Shown one piece after another: positions 35,301 through 45,200 of a DNA stretch of 64,000 nt. A model generated the notes under the pieces. That model had not been told where the DNA came from. It worked only from the letters and a program-made list of their open reading frames with translations, and did no database searches. Position 1 is the stretch's first letter, and every line of letters starts with the position of its first letter. The stretch comes from Asterochloris sp. CNOR1 (Eukaryota > Chlorophyta > Trebouxiophyceae > Trebouxiales > Trebouxiaceae): NCBI GenBank assembly GCA_963969365.1, contig OZ017755.1:2356001-2420000 (forward strand). Direction: 5' to 3'. The position numbers and the translations under genes were made by a program.

Positions 35301-36617
35301 GTCTGCAAGCCCTGCTGACAGCCTCTCAACTGTGTGTGCTGCAGCGAGAAGCAGTGCACCAGTCAGGTGCTTGTGGGCACCCCCAGCCTGTTCGCGCGCC
35401 TGCTGTGCAGCAAGGGCGTGGTCACCAGCCACCTCAAGGTGGCGTTCTGGGACGACCTGCACCTCTGGTTCCAGGTGGGGGTGCTGCTGGTTCCCTTGCG
35501 GTTGGCAGGGTGCCCCAAAATCCTGCATCATGCAGCTCAGGACCTGCATGAGCCACCAGCCAAGCTGCGTGCTGGCTGTTGGTGTGCATGCTGGCTGTGG
35601 AAGGTGCTGCTGTCAGGGCAACAGCCCATGCCTGGCTTGCAGGTGACATGCCTTCATAGAGATGCCGCACATCTCCTGCTGCATCTGTGTCCAGCGCTGG
35701 TAAGAGTGGTCCTGAGCTGCCTGTGTGTCTGCAGGGTGGCACCTCATTGCGACGTGGGCCCACAGAGGTGTCAGAGTACATCTTGTGGGTCCAGGAGGGG
35801 GTCCCCAAGGAGGTCAAGGTGCTGCTGCTGGCCCACACCAGCTGCCAGACCGCTCTGGAGTGCGCCAGATGGGTGGGGAAGGACGACCTGCACATCGTGA
35901 GTGGTTGCTGTCCTGCAGTGCTGAAGACTTGCCTCTGGGGCATGCAGGGCTGGGCACCTCATATCTCTGGCACCTTTCCTTGCGGCTCCAAGCCGGCCTG
36001 TCTGTGCTACACATGGGGTGTCTCTGCCAGGTGCTCCCAGTGCCTGGAGCCTGTCCCTCTCTATCAGCTGTGCAGGCACTTAGGGTGCAGATGCCACCAT
36101 GGTATCTGCTGTGACACAGCTGCACTGCTCTAGGCAGGACCTGGCACACACCACTGTGCAGGGCTGAAGCCTGCACTTCTGCGTGCACATGTGGTGCTGC
36201 AGCTGCATTGCCATGCTGCATTGGGGTGCAGGTGAGGGAGCTGGCAGTGGAGTCCAGCCCTGAGGGCGGCACAGTGCAGGGCTCTGAAGTGGACCAGGCG
36301 GCACCAGCAGCAACGGACGCTGGTCACCAACAATATCATGGTGCGTCGCCGCAAAAGCTGCCTGTGCAAGCCTGTATTGCTTGCGTAGGCAAGCGCCTTG
36401 TGACACGCCACTGCTCAACAAGTGGGATGCAGCTGTGGGAGATCTGCTGCACAGGTTGTCATTTGTTGTTGTTTTTGTGTGGGGGAATGGGTGGCTTGAG
36501 CTGCAGCGTCAGTGCCTCCTGCAGCGTTATGGGAAATACACCATGGCGGCTTCAGGTTGCATCTGGGCAGGGTGTCTGACAGCCACACTTGCTACAGGTC
36601 TCCCAGCAGCTAGCTGA
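26351..36617 (+). CDS. Large modular protein, repeats plus two DEAD-box-like cores
   Basis: Fourteen exons join in frame: 26351-26437, 27188-28237, 28514-29713, 30061-30729, 31348-32882, 33068-33146, 33415-33593, 33762-33897, 34617-34682, 34936-35144, 35345-35474, 35735-35896, 36232-36340 and 36598-36617 (TGA); 1,876 aa, with further exons likely upstream. Order: acidic linker; three 68-aa repeats; three 52-aa repeats; Ala/Gln-rich helical segment; coiled coil of 39-aa repeats; Gln/Pro/Ala-rich stretch; two helicase-like cores. Core 1 (33068-34682) resembles a RecA1 fold, but DSVGPVTDT sits where Walker A should be and MCDAF where DEAD should be. Core 2 (34936-36340) has LQAVVLC, VGTPSLFARLL, WDDLH for DEAD and LLLAHT for the SAT motif. 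Both should be unable to hydrolyse ATP. No family match was recognised for the whole protein; function is unknown. The chain of compatible phases supports one gene, but transcripts are not available. Confidence 0.55.
27254..27935 (+). repeat. Three coding repeats of about 68 aa
   Basis: Within the 27188-28237 exon, three units begin HTFPAWISPAQQAAA, HAFLAWTLPAQQAAA and HAFSAWTLPAQQAAA and contain LPGQ-x-x-WLSG and PALHG. Units 2 and 3 are exactly 204 bases apart; unit 1 is longer by an internal partial duplication rich in Ala and Glu. Confidence 0.9.
28747..29215 (+). repeat. Three 156-bp coding repeats (52 aa)
   Basis: Nearly identical tandem units with NDHGEAAPMAPSS and GRGAEQPAGQNPAGSAQA. 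The shared CCATGG sites are at 28771, 28927 and 29083, exactly 156 bases apart. The high DNA identity indicates recent expansion or homogenisation. The unit is Ala/Pro/Ser-rich and likely disordered. Confidence 0.95.
29297..29372 (+). repeat. Two 36-bp coding repeats
   Basis: Two tandem copies encode GQAAPVRDPSVP, with almost identical DNA, inside the 28514-29713 exon. Confidence 0.9.
30511..30655 (+). repeat. Two 69-bp coding repeats, helical segment
   Basis: Two copies of a 23-aa hydrophobic/Ala-rich unit (QGLAQALPAIAQPLVTALAD and QGLTQALPAMAQSLVTALAE) precede an Ala/Glu-rich helix. They look amphipathic or membrane-associating rather than classical transmembrane. Confidence 0.8.
30860..30925 (+). 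pseudogene. Decayed copy of the preceding exon end
   Basis: The stretch reading AQAKAKLVREVGMCFC resembles the end of the exon at 30061-30729 plus its intron start (AQAEAKAVCEAAQ then GTGGGCATGTGC). The donor is lost, because the G-T-G-G-G context became GGTTGG. It is another exon-end duplication in the downstream intron. Confidence 0.5.
31420..31850 (+). repeat. Coiled-coil coding repeats of 39 aa
   Basis: Four tandem units of about 117 bases encode an AERDTALNNLKQAQAHTRQL core with a following LAAKDAAVSS-type end. The heptad-like spacing of Leu and Ala with charged flanks predicts a long coiled coil, likely for oligomerisation. Confidence 0.9.
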
Positions 36618-38690
36618 CTACAGGGCAGGAATCGCAGCTGGCAGTCTGTGGCTGCTACTGATGGATCTTTGGAGGCTGCGCCTGGGCAGGGGACCCATGC
36701 CCAGCTTGGCGTGCCTTGACAATGATGCGCTCAGATGCATTCCTCAAAACATCAGACAATTTCTGCTTAGCGTATCTGCCTGTGGAACAAATGCAGCTAG
36801 CTTCATTTTCCTCAACCTTGCCTCAGCTTGCCTCAATGAAGTGCAGCTGGAAACCTCACACGCATGTGTCTAGTTGGCTGGTCAACGCGAAGCTGGGCAG
36901 CTAAACACAAGGTGCCATTAGGCAGTGCTTGCATTGCACTGCCAGCACAGATCAGACTCAAGCCCAGCTGATTTGGTATCCAGTTTCTGTTGTGGCGTCC
37001 ACAGCCCAGTCCAGCAGCTTGTAGACCACTCCATGAGAATTTTCTTCATCCCAGGCAAGCCCAAGAGCCTGTGACAGACAGTTCACTCGTGCTGACAATG
37101 CATGCCAACCGGGCTGCACACAGATTGCAGCGCATCTGACAGGGCTCTGCCTTGCAGTGTGCTTTGAGATTGGCTCCCAAGGTGAGCTGCGTGCTCCCTT
37201 TCTGCCAGCTTCTTGCCCGGCTAGATGTGTCTTCATAGCCTGGCATGCGAAGCATTCTGAACGCTTGCATGGCTTGACCATCCCTGGCATGCTGTTATTC
37301 CTTTGCTGAGCTGTCTTCTCCCTGGTTCCCTCATGGCTGAGGCATTGTCTTCTTGGCACGCTTGTTGTTCCTCTGCTGAGCCACTGTGACCCCTGGACTG
37401 CAGACAACCCTTGCCGATTCAAAATCATTGGCCCCACCCTCTCGTGCGTTGTGCTGTGGCCACCTACAGGGCTCTTGCTGGCAGTTCTGCTGGCAGCGCT
37501 TGGAGTTGAAGCTCACCCTTGAGGCAAAGAGCGCTCTGCTGCTGCAGATTCCTGGTGATGGTTGTGATGGCTGTAATCTGCTGGCCCGTTGGAGCCCTCA
37601 TCTGGCTGTGCGACGTGGAGACAGGCAATGCAGTCATGGGGACGCCTGCCAAGGTCCACCAGGATGTGTATTCCTCCATTCCTTTTTGAATTGGGCGTGT
37701 CAAAGTCTCAAGCCAGGCTAACACCTCCAAAGTGGATGCACTGCCTTGGCCCACCAGGGAGCCTGGTCACCTCCGATGTCCCTCACCAAGTGAGGGTCTT
37801 TCCTGGATGTTCATGCCTCTTTGTGAGGACCGGCTGGATGGCTAGGTGGCAGCTAAGTAACAAGTAACACTGCATCTGATTGCCACCGGTCTGCTTTGTA
37901 AGCAGCCTGCACCTCTGCAGTGGTGACACGGCTTGCTGTTTTACTGCCCCTACGCTTGGCGAGCATGAGCAACTGATCCCAGCGCTTGATTGGCTACCAG
38001 CACACCATGATGTCTGCAGGCTGCGCTATACCCTTTTTCAAGCTTGTCTGGCTGGATTTTGACAGATGACAGCAGCCTCCTGCTGCCACATTCACAGTTC
38101 ATGTGAGGAGCAGCTCTAGACTGCTTCTCTTCCTATTTTGGCAAACCACACTGGCGAATCATCATGCTGGGAGACCAGCTCCTGGTCGGCTAGAAGTTAC
38201 GCCATCGGACTTCTTCTGACCTACAGTACACTACGTAGGCATGTATGTTACACAGCTTGAGGCTTAGAGGTCTGCTTGCAACTCAGTTAGTTGGTTGCGA
38301 GGCACGCCCCACTGTTCTGTAGCTTGCTCCACATGCTTCAGGCTGATCTCAAGCTCAGGCTTGCTTGCTTGCCCATGAACTGAGGCAGGGCAGAGGGCAT
38401 CGTGGGCCCTCTGTCATGGCTGCAGCGGAGCAACCCACAGGTTTACTGGACACCATCTGTCATGGGTGCAGCGGAGCAGCAGCAGGAGGTGAGAGCCATG
38501 ACTGCGGCATGCAGACATCAACTTCGAACTGATGCGTGGTGGCACATCAAGAGAGCGCTCTGCCAGCAGAGAGCCTGGTGACCTTGTTGAAGGCCATGCA
38601 GGTCCCTGACTGTCGACTGCCCCTTTAGGGGAGATCACTTTGCAGGCAGACAGACCTCCTGGTCAAGGGTGGCATGCAAAAATGATGCAC
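36618..38690. other. No gene recognised
   Basis: About 2 kb without a convincing exon on either strand. A minus-strand open frame of 159 codons (37437-36958) has no recognisable motif and no splice or start context. Near 37290-37380 a short imperfect direct repeat containing CTTTGCTGAG or CTCTGCTGAG occurs twice. GC content dips from about 37860 to 38300, as expected for intergenic sequence. Confidence 0.5.
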
Positions 38691-38699
38691 CGTGAAAGT

Positions 38700-39070
38700 G
38701 CTCAGGGGTGAGACGGAAATCGCCACCTACCGCTTCCTGAACCCACCCAGGCAGGCAGCTCACATGATGGGAGTCCTCAAGACTGCGGACTACGAGGGGG
38801 TGCTGCAGAATGGCACGTCACAACCGCTCCTGCAGATCTCCAGCCCCCACCAAAGTCTGCTAGCCTGGTGCATGTGCTGCCATACCTGGCGAGGCTGGCC
38901 CTGGCAGACAGGCAACTGTACTGGCTGCTGGGGCTGGCCTTTCTGCTTATGTGTCTCTCTAAGGCTGCAGGTGGGCGTGACAAGCTCTGCACTCTGCAAT
39001 TCGGTGGTGCACTGCTGTCACCCGCCTGTATAGCCGGTTCTGCCTCTGCCTATGCAGTGCCTGGGTGCGA
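38700..39070 (+). pseudogene. Displaced copy of transporter exon 1 and intron start
   Basis: From about 38815 the sequence matches 42515-42775: the last part of ABC transporter exon 1, its GTGGGC donor and about 110 bases of intron, at roughly 85-90% identity by eye. The copy keeps an open frame ([20 protein letters not shown], then [16 protein letters not shown]) back to about 38700, and its donor would splice in frame to exon 2 at 42884. It could therefore be an alternative first exon or a silent duplicate; no upstream ATG in the same frame was confirmed. Confidence 0.75.
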
Positions 39071-39135
39071 CAGTGTGAATGTTTTTTTGGGTTACTTTCT
39101 TTCCGGCAGAGTGTATGATTCACCTTCTTTTCGCC

Positions 39136-39811
39136 ATGTCTAAACATCTTTCCGGGGAGGTGCTCGAGCATTTGCTGAGGCAAATAGATCTGACCCCAAA
39201 GAACAGTGTATTTGTATGGCCAGCAGGCTTGTCCAGTGTCGCACTCCCAGGAGATCAGATTGCTCGCAAAGGGCCCAGAGGACGCCTTCTGGCACCATGG
39301 GATCATGGACAACAAAGGCAAAGAGCCTGGGCAGTTCTTTGTTGTAGACAGCTTTCCTCATGAGGGGCAACCTAGCGTCCAAAGACGCACATTGGAGGAC
39401 TTCTTGAATGACGCAGTGGCCGCCGCCATTGTATACTGTGGACCCAAGGATCAAAAGGACCTGGATCTGCTGCGCAGCAATGCTCTCTAGTGCGCCAAAC
39501 ACTATCAGCAGCAGCAAGGCGAGACATGGGACCTGATTGCCAACAACTGCGAGGCCTTTGCCACGCTCTGCTGGACCGGCAGGTGAGCCACTCCACGTAT
39601 TGTCATAGACTTGCTTGCAGCAGCAAGCCATTCCCAGTTGAGTATGATCTGCTCAAAGGGGGACAGGGTGTGAGCCTTATACCTGTTATCTTGCAGGCGC
39701 GACTCAGCTCAAGTCCATAAAGTGTTCCAGGAGGTTCTAAAGGCCCTGGAGCCCTTAGAGGATAATGTCAGAGCTGCAAAACAACGAGCCAAAGCTGCCA
39801 AGAAAGCTTAG
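39136..39811 (+). pseudogene. LRAT-domain protein gene, two coding lesions
   Basis: Remnant of a lecithin:retinol acyltransferase-like (NlpC/P60 superfamily) protein; such proteins are thiol acyltransferases or hydrolases with a His-His-Cys centre. Exon 1 begins MSKHLSGEVLEHLLRQIDLT and reaches ALPGDQIARKG, then the frame shifts near 39270-39280 to reach EDAFWHHGIMDN (catalytic His). After DLDLLRSNAL there is an in-frame TAG at 39488-39490, and the same frame continues to WDLIANNCEAFATLCWTG, the catalytic Cys motif, with donor GTGAGC. The last exon (39697-39811) ends in a Lys/Ala-rich helix and TAG. Splicing is preserved, so inactivation looks recent. Two sequence errors are the main alternative. 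Confidence 0.7.
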
Positions 39812-40254
39812 CTTTCAGTGGAGGTGTATCAGTTCCTCCGCCATAAAGTGGACTTGATCCAGACCTGTACTCTTAGAGCTGGCCCCCACTGCTTGAACCA
39901 TGCATTTGCCATCATTGTAAGCCTTGTTGATACCGTGTACATTGAGAGCTGAAGACACCTGATAAGATTGCAAGCAACATGCAGACATCTGTTCAAACCC
40001 AGCCTTATGGCTTGCCAAGTAACCCACTGTCTAGATGACCAACACATTATTCGAGGACTGAAGAGGGAGCAAGGCAGTTCTTAGCACACAGCTTGGCGAT
40101 GTCAATAGCAGGATGGGCTCAGTGAAGAGATCCTTGTGCCGCAAGCAGGACCCAGCAGAAGCACATGCACACTCCATATGCTCAGCCAGAGGCCCTGGGA
40201 CCGGCACAAGTAGAAACACTACAATGGCGACAAAGCAGCTGACAGCCGCCTTCT
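39812..40254. other. No gene recognised
   Basis: Intergenic space between the convergent LRAT remnant and the minus-strand gene. A 75-codon minus-strand frame (40258-40031) starts with a hydrophobic signal-like stretch but overlaps the terminator side of the neighbouring gene in another frame and has no support. Confidence 0.5.
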
Positions 40255-42106
40255 TCATGTCTTCCGCCGGCGCCTGCTCTTGTGCTCTGGTGACCAGTCA
40301 GCGCTAAGCTCTCTGAGAGCCTGCTGCCTGAAGCACTCCTCAGTGATGCGAAGCTCTTCCACAAATTGCTCCACAAGCTTGCCGGCCAGGCGCCCCTGTG
40401 CCTGGCGCCATGCATCCTGGCATGCCTGCCACTCTGTGCTACAGGCCATGAGCTTCAGCTGCAGGCTGTGGACTGCTGCCTCCTCAGCATCGGCCTGCTG
40501 CTGTTTGGCCTCCTCATTGACCTGCAGACAGGGGGACGCAGCGACCCACCTGACACCACATTGCCAGTCATGAGTAGCCCTGCTTTGCATGGCACAGCGC
40601 TTCAGGCAGCCATGCTTCTGTGGCCCCTTTATTTAACACTGCAGGCAGATATTGCATGCCAGGCTGCTGGCCAGGCAGTCCATGCCCGCTGCCAGCCAGC
40701 TGCATGCCCAAAGCATGAGCAGGCTGTCGTTCTGAAGATCCAAGGCTCACCTCTTCCACTGCCTGCTTGTGACGGGTCTCCATGTCCCTGCGCTCCTGCT
40801 CCTGATCTGCCCGCAGCTTTTGAATTTTGGTCTTCCTGGCACGATCGATGTTCTGCTTGGCGTCACGGAGATCCTCCACATCCCAAGTGCTGTCCCACTG
40901 CCCCTGCAAGACAGACAGATGCAGTTGCCACCCTTGTAGCAAATGCGCTGAATGACCTGTTTCAGTATATGAAATCGAGATGGTTGGCATGGCTGCCCCA
41001 ACTCCAACCCCCCAAGGCAACATTACAACATTGTGCTGCTGCTTTCTCTTAGACTGCAAGTCACCCAATCTGGCGGTGCTTGCCTGCACAAACTGCAACA
41101 AGAGCCTCTCAAGCCATGCTGCTTACATCATTGCCCTCCTGCTCAATGGCGCCCACGGCCAGGGAGTCCCTGGTGCTGCCGTGCTCCCATGGTGGAGGCA
41201 GCACTGCAAGCTGCCGCAATGCAGCAGCATCCTCCACAGGCTCCGCTGCAGCTGCTGCAGCCCGCCTGCCAGGCCTCACAGCCCGCCGCTGGCGCTTGCG
41301 GGCGGGCTCAGACTGCTGCTCAGGCTGCCCAGCTGCAGGCATCAGCTCCTGAGGCTCCTCAGCAGCAGCAGGCTGCCCTGCTGCAGCAAGGGGCTCCTGG
41401 CGCTCTTCCGCAGCAGCAGGCTGCCCAGCTGGGGCGCTTGTTGCAGCCATGTTGGAGCCCAGGGAGGCCCCCCCTGATTCAGCTTGTCCATCTTCCTGCT
41501 GAGCGAGGTGCGCCTCCAGGTCTACAACATCTGAGCTGGCCCCTGTCTGCTGACCAGCCTGGCCGCTCTGCCTCTCAGACCCTGCGGCTGCCTGATCTGC
41601 AGCCTCTGCTGGAGCCGTCTCTGGCATGGGTTCGTCGTCTGTGAGCAGCGCCCTCTGCGCGCTTTTGTTGCTGTCTACATTGCTGGCAAGGCCTGCTGTT
41701 TGGGCGCTGGCGCCTTTAGGGAAAGCCAGCCTCTGCAGACACAACATTGGGTGTCGTGCTCATGCGCCAGACTGTGGTGGCTTCAAAGGCTGGGTGCCTA
41801 CAGCAGGCACACATGCACCTACTTACCAGGTATGCCAGGCAGTAGGCGGGGCTGTCAAGCTTTGCCCGCCGGCCTCGAAACTTATCAAGCAATGGCCAAA
41901 CATACTTTACTGCAGGGAAGGTGACAAATGAGACTGCTGTGCAGAGCACTTCCAGATGTCCAAGCTCCAGGCCTACCTGCACCTGTTGGGCTGACCACAA
42001 TCCTGTGCTGCAAAATGAACTCTCTTTGGGCATCTGTGGCAGGCTCACCATGCATTTCTAAGTATCTCAGCAACTTGAGCTTGGGTTCTTGATCAGTGGC
42101 TTCCAT
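40255..42106 (-). CDS. Unrecognised 412-aa nuclear-looking coiled-coil protein
   Basis: Five exons, 42106-41977, 41909-41827, 41732-41127, 40903-40751 and 40521-40255, join cleanly in frame. The N-terminal 70 residues are compact and probably folded (KLKLLRYLEMHGEP, then KYVWPLLDKFRGRR). A long Ala/Gln/Glu-rich disordered centre follows, with two short repeats (AAAEERQEPLAAAGQP and AAAEEPQELMPAAGQP) and a basic cluster RKRQRRAVRPGRR that fits a nuclear localisation signal. Then comes a charged coiled coil (DRARKTKIQKLRADQEQERR) and an 88-residue helical end finishing RRRRKT. I do not recognise the family. Chromatin or RNA-processing scaffolds have similar layouts, but that is only a composition-based guess. 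It is divergent from the ABC transporter, 153 bases away. Confidence 0.7.
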
Positions 42107-42259
42107 GTTGCAAGCTCACCGCAAACAGAGCTGATTGAGTTGACCAGAACTTCCTGTCTTTCTCTGAGAGAGCGTCGTGGTCCCAGGCTGTCTTTGCCTG
42201 TCCCAGGACGGAATCTCAGACGCGAATTTTTGCCACCAGCACAGCTTCCAGCATTTGTG
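42107..42259. promoter_or_regulatory. Shared divergent promoter, 412-aa protein / transporter
   Basis: The start codons of the minus-strand 412-aa gene (42106) and of the transporter (42260) are 153 bases apart. This leaves room for only a compact bidirectional promoter. No motif was confidently assigned. Confidence 0.5.
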
Positions 42260-45200
42260 ATGACAATGCTGAGCATGCAAGGAGCTGGCAGTAGGTGCAC
42301 ATCCCATTGTAGGCACCAGCACTTCCTTACAGCTGGATTCAGGCCTGCCTGCAGAAGCACTTGGCCCTGCAGACAGCCTGCCCCGCAATGCCAGCACCAC
42401 CACAGCTTCCCCAAGCCCAAAAATGGGCGCCTCAGAGTGTCCGCAGCAGCCTCGTTGCCCTACACTGACCTCCAGCCGGCTAAGGAGGCAGCAGCAGCAC
42501 GAGCAGGCCATGTCAGAACCACTCCTGCAGATCTCCCGCCCCCACCAAAGTCTGCCAGCCTGGTGCATGTGCTGCCATACCTGGCGAGGCTGGCCCTGGC
42601 AGACAGGCAACTGTACTGGCGACTGGGGCTGGCCTTTCTGCTCATGTGTCTCTCCAAGGCCGCAGGTGGGCGTGACTAGCTCTGCGCTCTGCAATGTGAT
42701 GGTGCACTGCTTTCACCCACCTGCAAACCCAGCTCTACCTCTGCATCTGCAGTGCCTGGGTACAACAGCCTGAGGCATACTGAGGGTGCCGTCAGGATGT
42801 GCCTGACAGCTGACCCTGTAGCTCGACGGATTGGCCTCCTGCCCACATATGAGGTCCTGAGCCAGAGTGTCACTGCCCTGCAGGGCTGATGGCGCCTGTC
42901 TACTTCAAGCATGCAGTGGATGCTCTGGTGGGCAGCGCCGGCAAGGCAGCAGCCACCGCAGCCGTGGGGGCACTGCTGTGGTCGGGTCTTTGTAGGGTCG
43001 TGAATGGCATTGCCAAGGAGGTGCAACACCCGATCTTCACGCCCGTCTCTCAGGTGCGGCACCCAGCATGTCCAGCTGAGCACTCTCAGGTAACAGGGCC
43101 TGTCAAATGCAGCTGGCAGCCTGTCATGGAAGCCATACTCGACCAGCAGCATTTGCCTCATCTGGCAGCTGCCACACCCCAGTATCGATAGGGAAATGCT
43201 GAAGCACACTCTTTGCTGTGTGGACTGTCACTGCTGCAGCAGGGCCTGGTGCAGCCTTCTGGGGCCTGTCCTCATGTATCTCAGTGGTGCAGCCCTATGC
43301 TGTAGTGCCAACCAGGATGTCTGTCAGTTGGCCGCGTTATGGTGGTCGCTTGTGCCTGTAGGCTGCAGGGCGGCGAGTTGCCTACCACACCTTCATGCAC
43401 GTGCTTGACTTGGACATCGGCTTCCACCTGGAGCGCCGCACAGGCGCCCTGTCTCGCATCCTGGAGCGAGGTAGGCTTTGGTGGCTCCATTCATGGGTTT
43501 AGGGTTTAGCTAGCCCCCACCAAGGGTGGCATGTCTGGTCATGGGCACACATGCCAACCCATTGCAACGTGGAAGGCAGAAGCCTTGTCTTGCATCACTG
43601 GGTGGGCACTGGCATGGCTGCGCCAGGGCCCATGGCATGCAGAGTGACTCTTATGACTGACCACCGGGGTACACTGTACTTGTGGTCCTGGAGGCAGCTC
43701 ATAGGCCCCTGGGTTTACGCAGCGGCGCAACTGCCAGGTGGCTGCACCTTCGGTGTGCACAAGGCGGTCCATCTCTTGTCGGCCAATATCTGCACCCCTG
43801 TGCCCTTTTCAGCAAAGGCACGTGCTGCACCTTCAATGGGCACAAGTGGGTCCGTCTTTCTGCTGATGTTTGCCTCAGTGCTTTTTCCCAGCAGCTGCAA
43901 GCAAGCACATGTGTTGCCATCACCAGCAAGCAGCCTGGCTGCAAGCCCTGTCCTGCCTGCGGTGCAGGTACTCGCAGTGTGGCCATGATGTTCCGCGCGG
44001 TGGTTTTCACCTTTCTGCCCACCATTGTGGAGCTTGGCCTTGTGACCACGGTGCTGGCGCGCAAGTTCAGCGCTTCCATTGCTGCGGCAGTGCTGGCCAC
44101 TTTTGTGCTGTATGTAGCGTGGACCACTTGGATGACCAAGGTGGGCGAAGACAGGCTCGCCTTGCTGTCTGGGCGTATTGTGCTTGATGGGGTCAGTGGG
44201 GTTACTAGCGCCTGCAGTCAGCCAAGGTGGTGCTGGCTCTGTCAGCATTGATGCCTGAGGCAGGAGCACCTCCACTTGCTGCCTTGGGCGCTGCTTGTTG
44301 CCAAGTGGAAGTCACCAAATGTTGCCTTGTGACACAGAGATGCCAGCAGGGTCACTTCCTCAACCTCAATGAGCAGTGTCAGTGTGTTCCTCCAACAAGC
44401 TGGCCCCTCATCTGATCACGGTGCCCGGCAGCAAGCCAGACAAAGTGCCTCTGTCACAGCGGACACAAGTCTGGCAGGCACGGTCGATTGTGCAGTGCAA
44501 GCAATTTCACGGGACAACATCAGGTTTGTCTCAACAGCAAATCATAAACACGAGGTACAGGAGGGCACTGTGGCCATGTGTGCATAGCGAAAAGCAAATC
44601 ATGTTGTGCTGCGGCCACTGCCTTACTTTGCCCTCCCTTGGTCTTGCAGCAAGCCACAGAGGTGCGCAAGGAGGTCAACGAGCTGGACAACCTGACCACA
44701 GCAAAGGCCATTGACTCCCTCATCAACTACGAGACAGTGAAGCTGTTCAATAACGAGCTGCTCGAGGTCACGCAGTATGATCAGTACCTTGTAGGTTTTC
44801 AGGTGAGGGAACTGTTCTCAATCAGTGCAGCTGGTGTTTTGAGATCTGTACAGAGACGATGGGCCATCCTGCTGTGGTCTATCTTTGGCGCTTCTGCTGC
44901 TGTCTGCACCAGCTTATATCACTTCGCACCAGAGCTCATCATGTGGCGCTGTGCATATATCCTCACAACCATAGTTGACAGCGTGACTAGGAAACATGTC
45001 TGGTCCTTGCCTGTTTAGCATCTCAATGCCCTTTGGCCACTGTGCAGCGTGCCTCTGTGACTACTGAGGTCATCTCTGCAACCCTCAACGCCGGGCAGGC
45101 CATCATCCTCTCAGTGGGGCTCACAGCCGCCCTGTGCCTGGCAGCTCGCGGCGGCGCCTCAGCAGCTGGCATGGTTGTCACCGCTGGAGACCTGGTGAGT

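Noticed and set aside
36958-37437. 159-codon minus-strand open frame
   Set aside because: No motif, no splice context and no conserved look; GC-rich chance frame in an intergenic stretch.
43362-43480. Transporter exon 3 starting at the second GCAG (43368)
   Set aside because: That acceptor breaks the frame with exon 2; only the TGTAG| site at 43361 keeps the conserved membrane-domain sequence.
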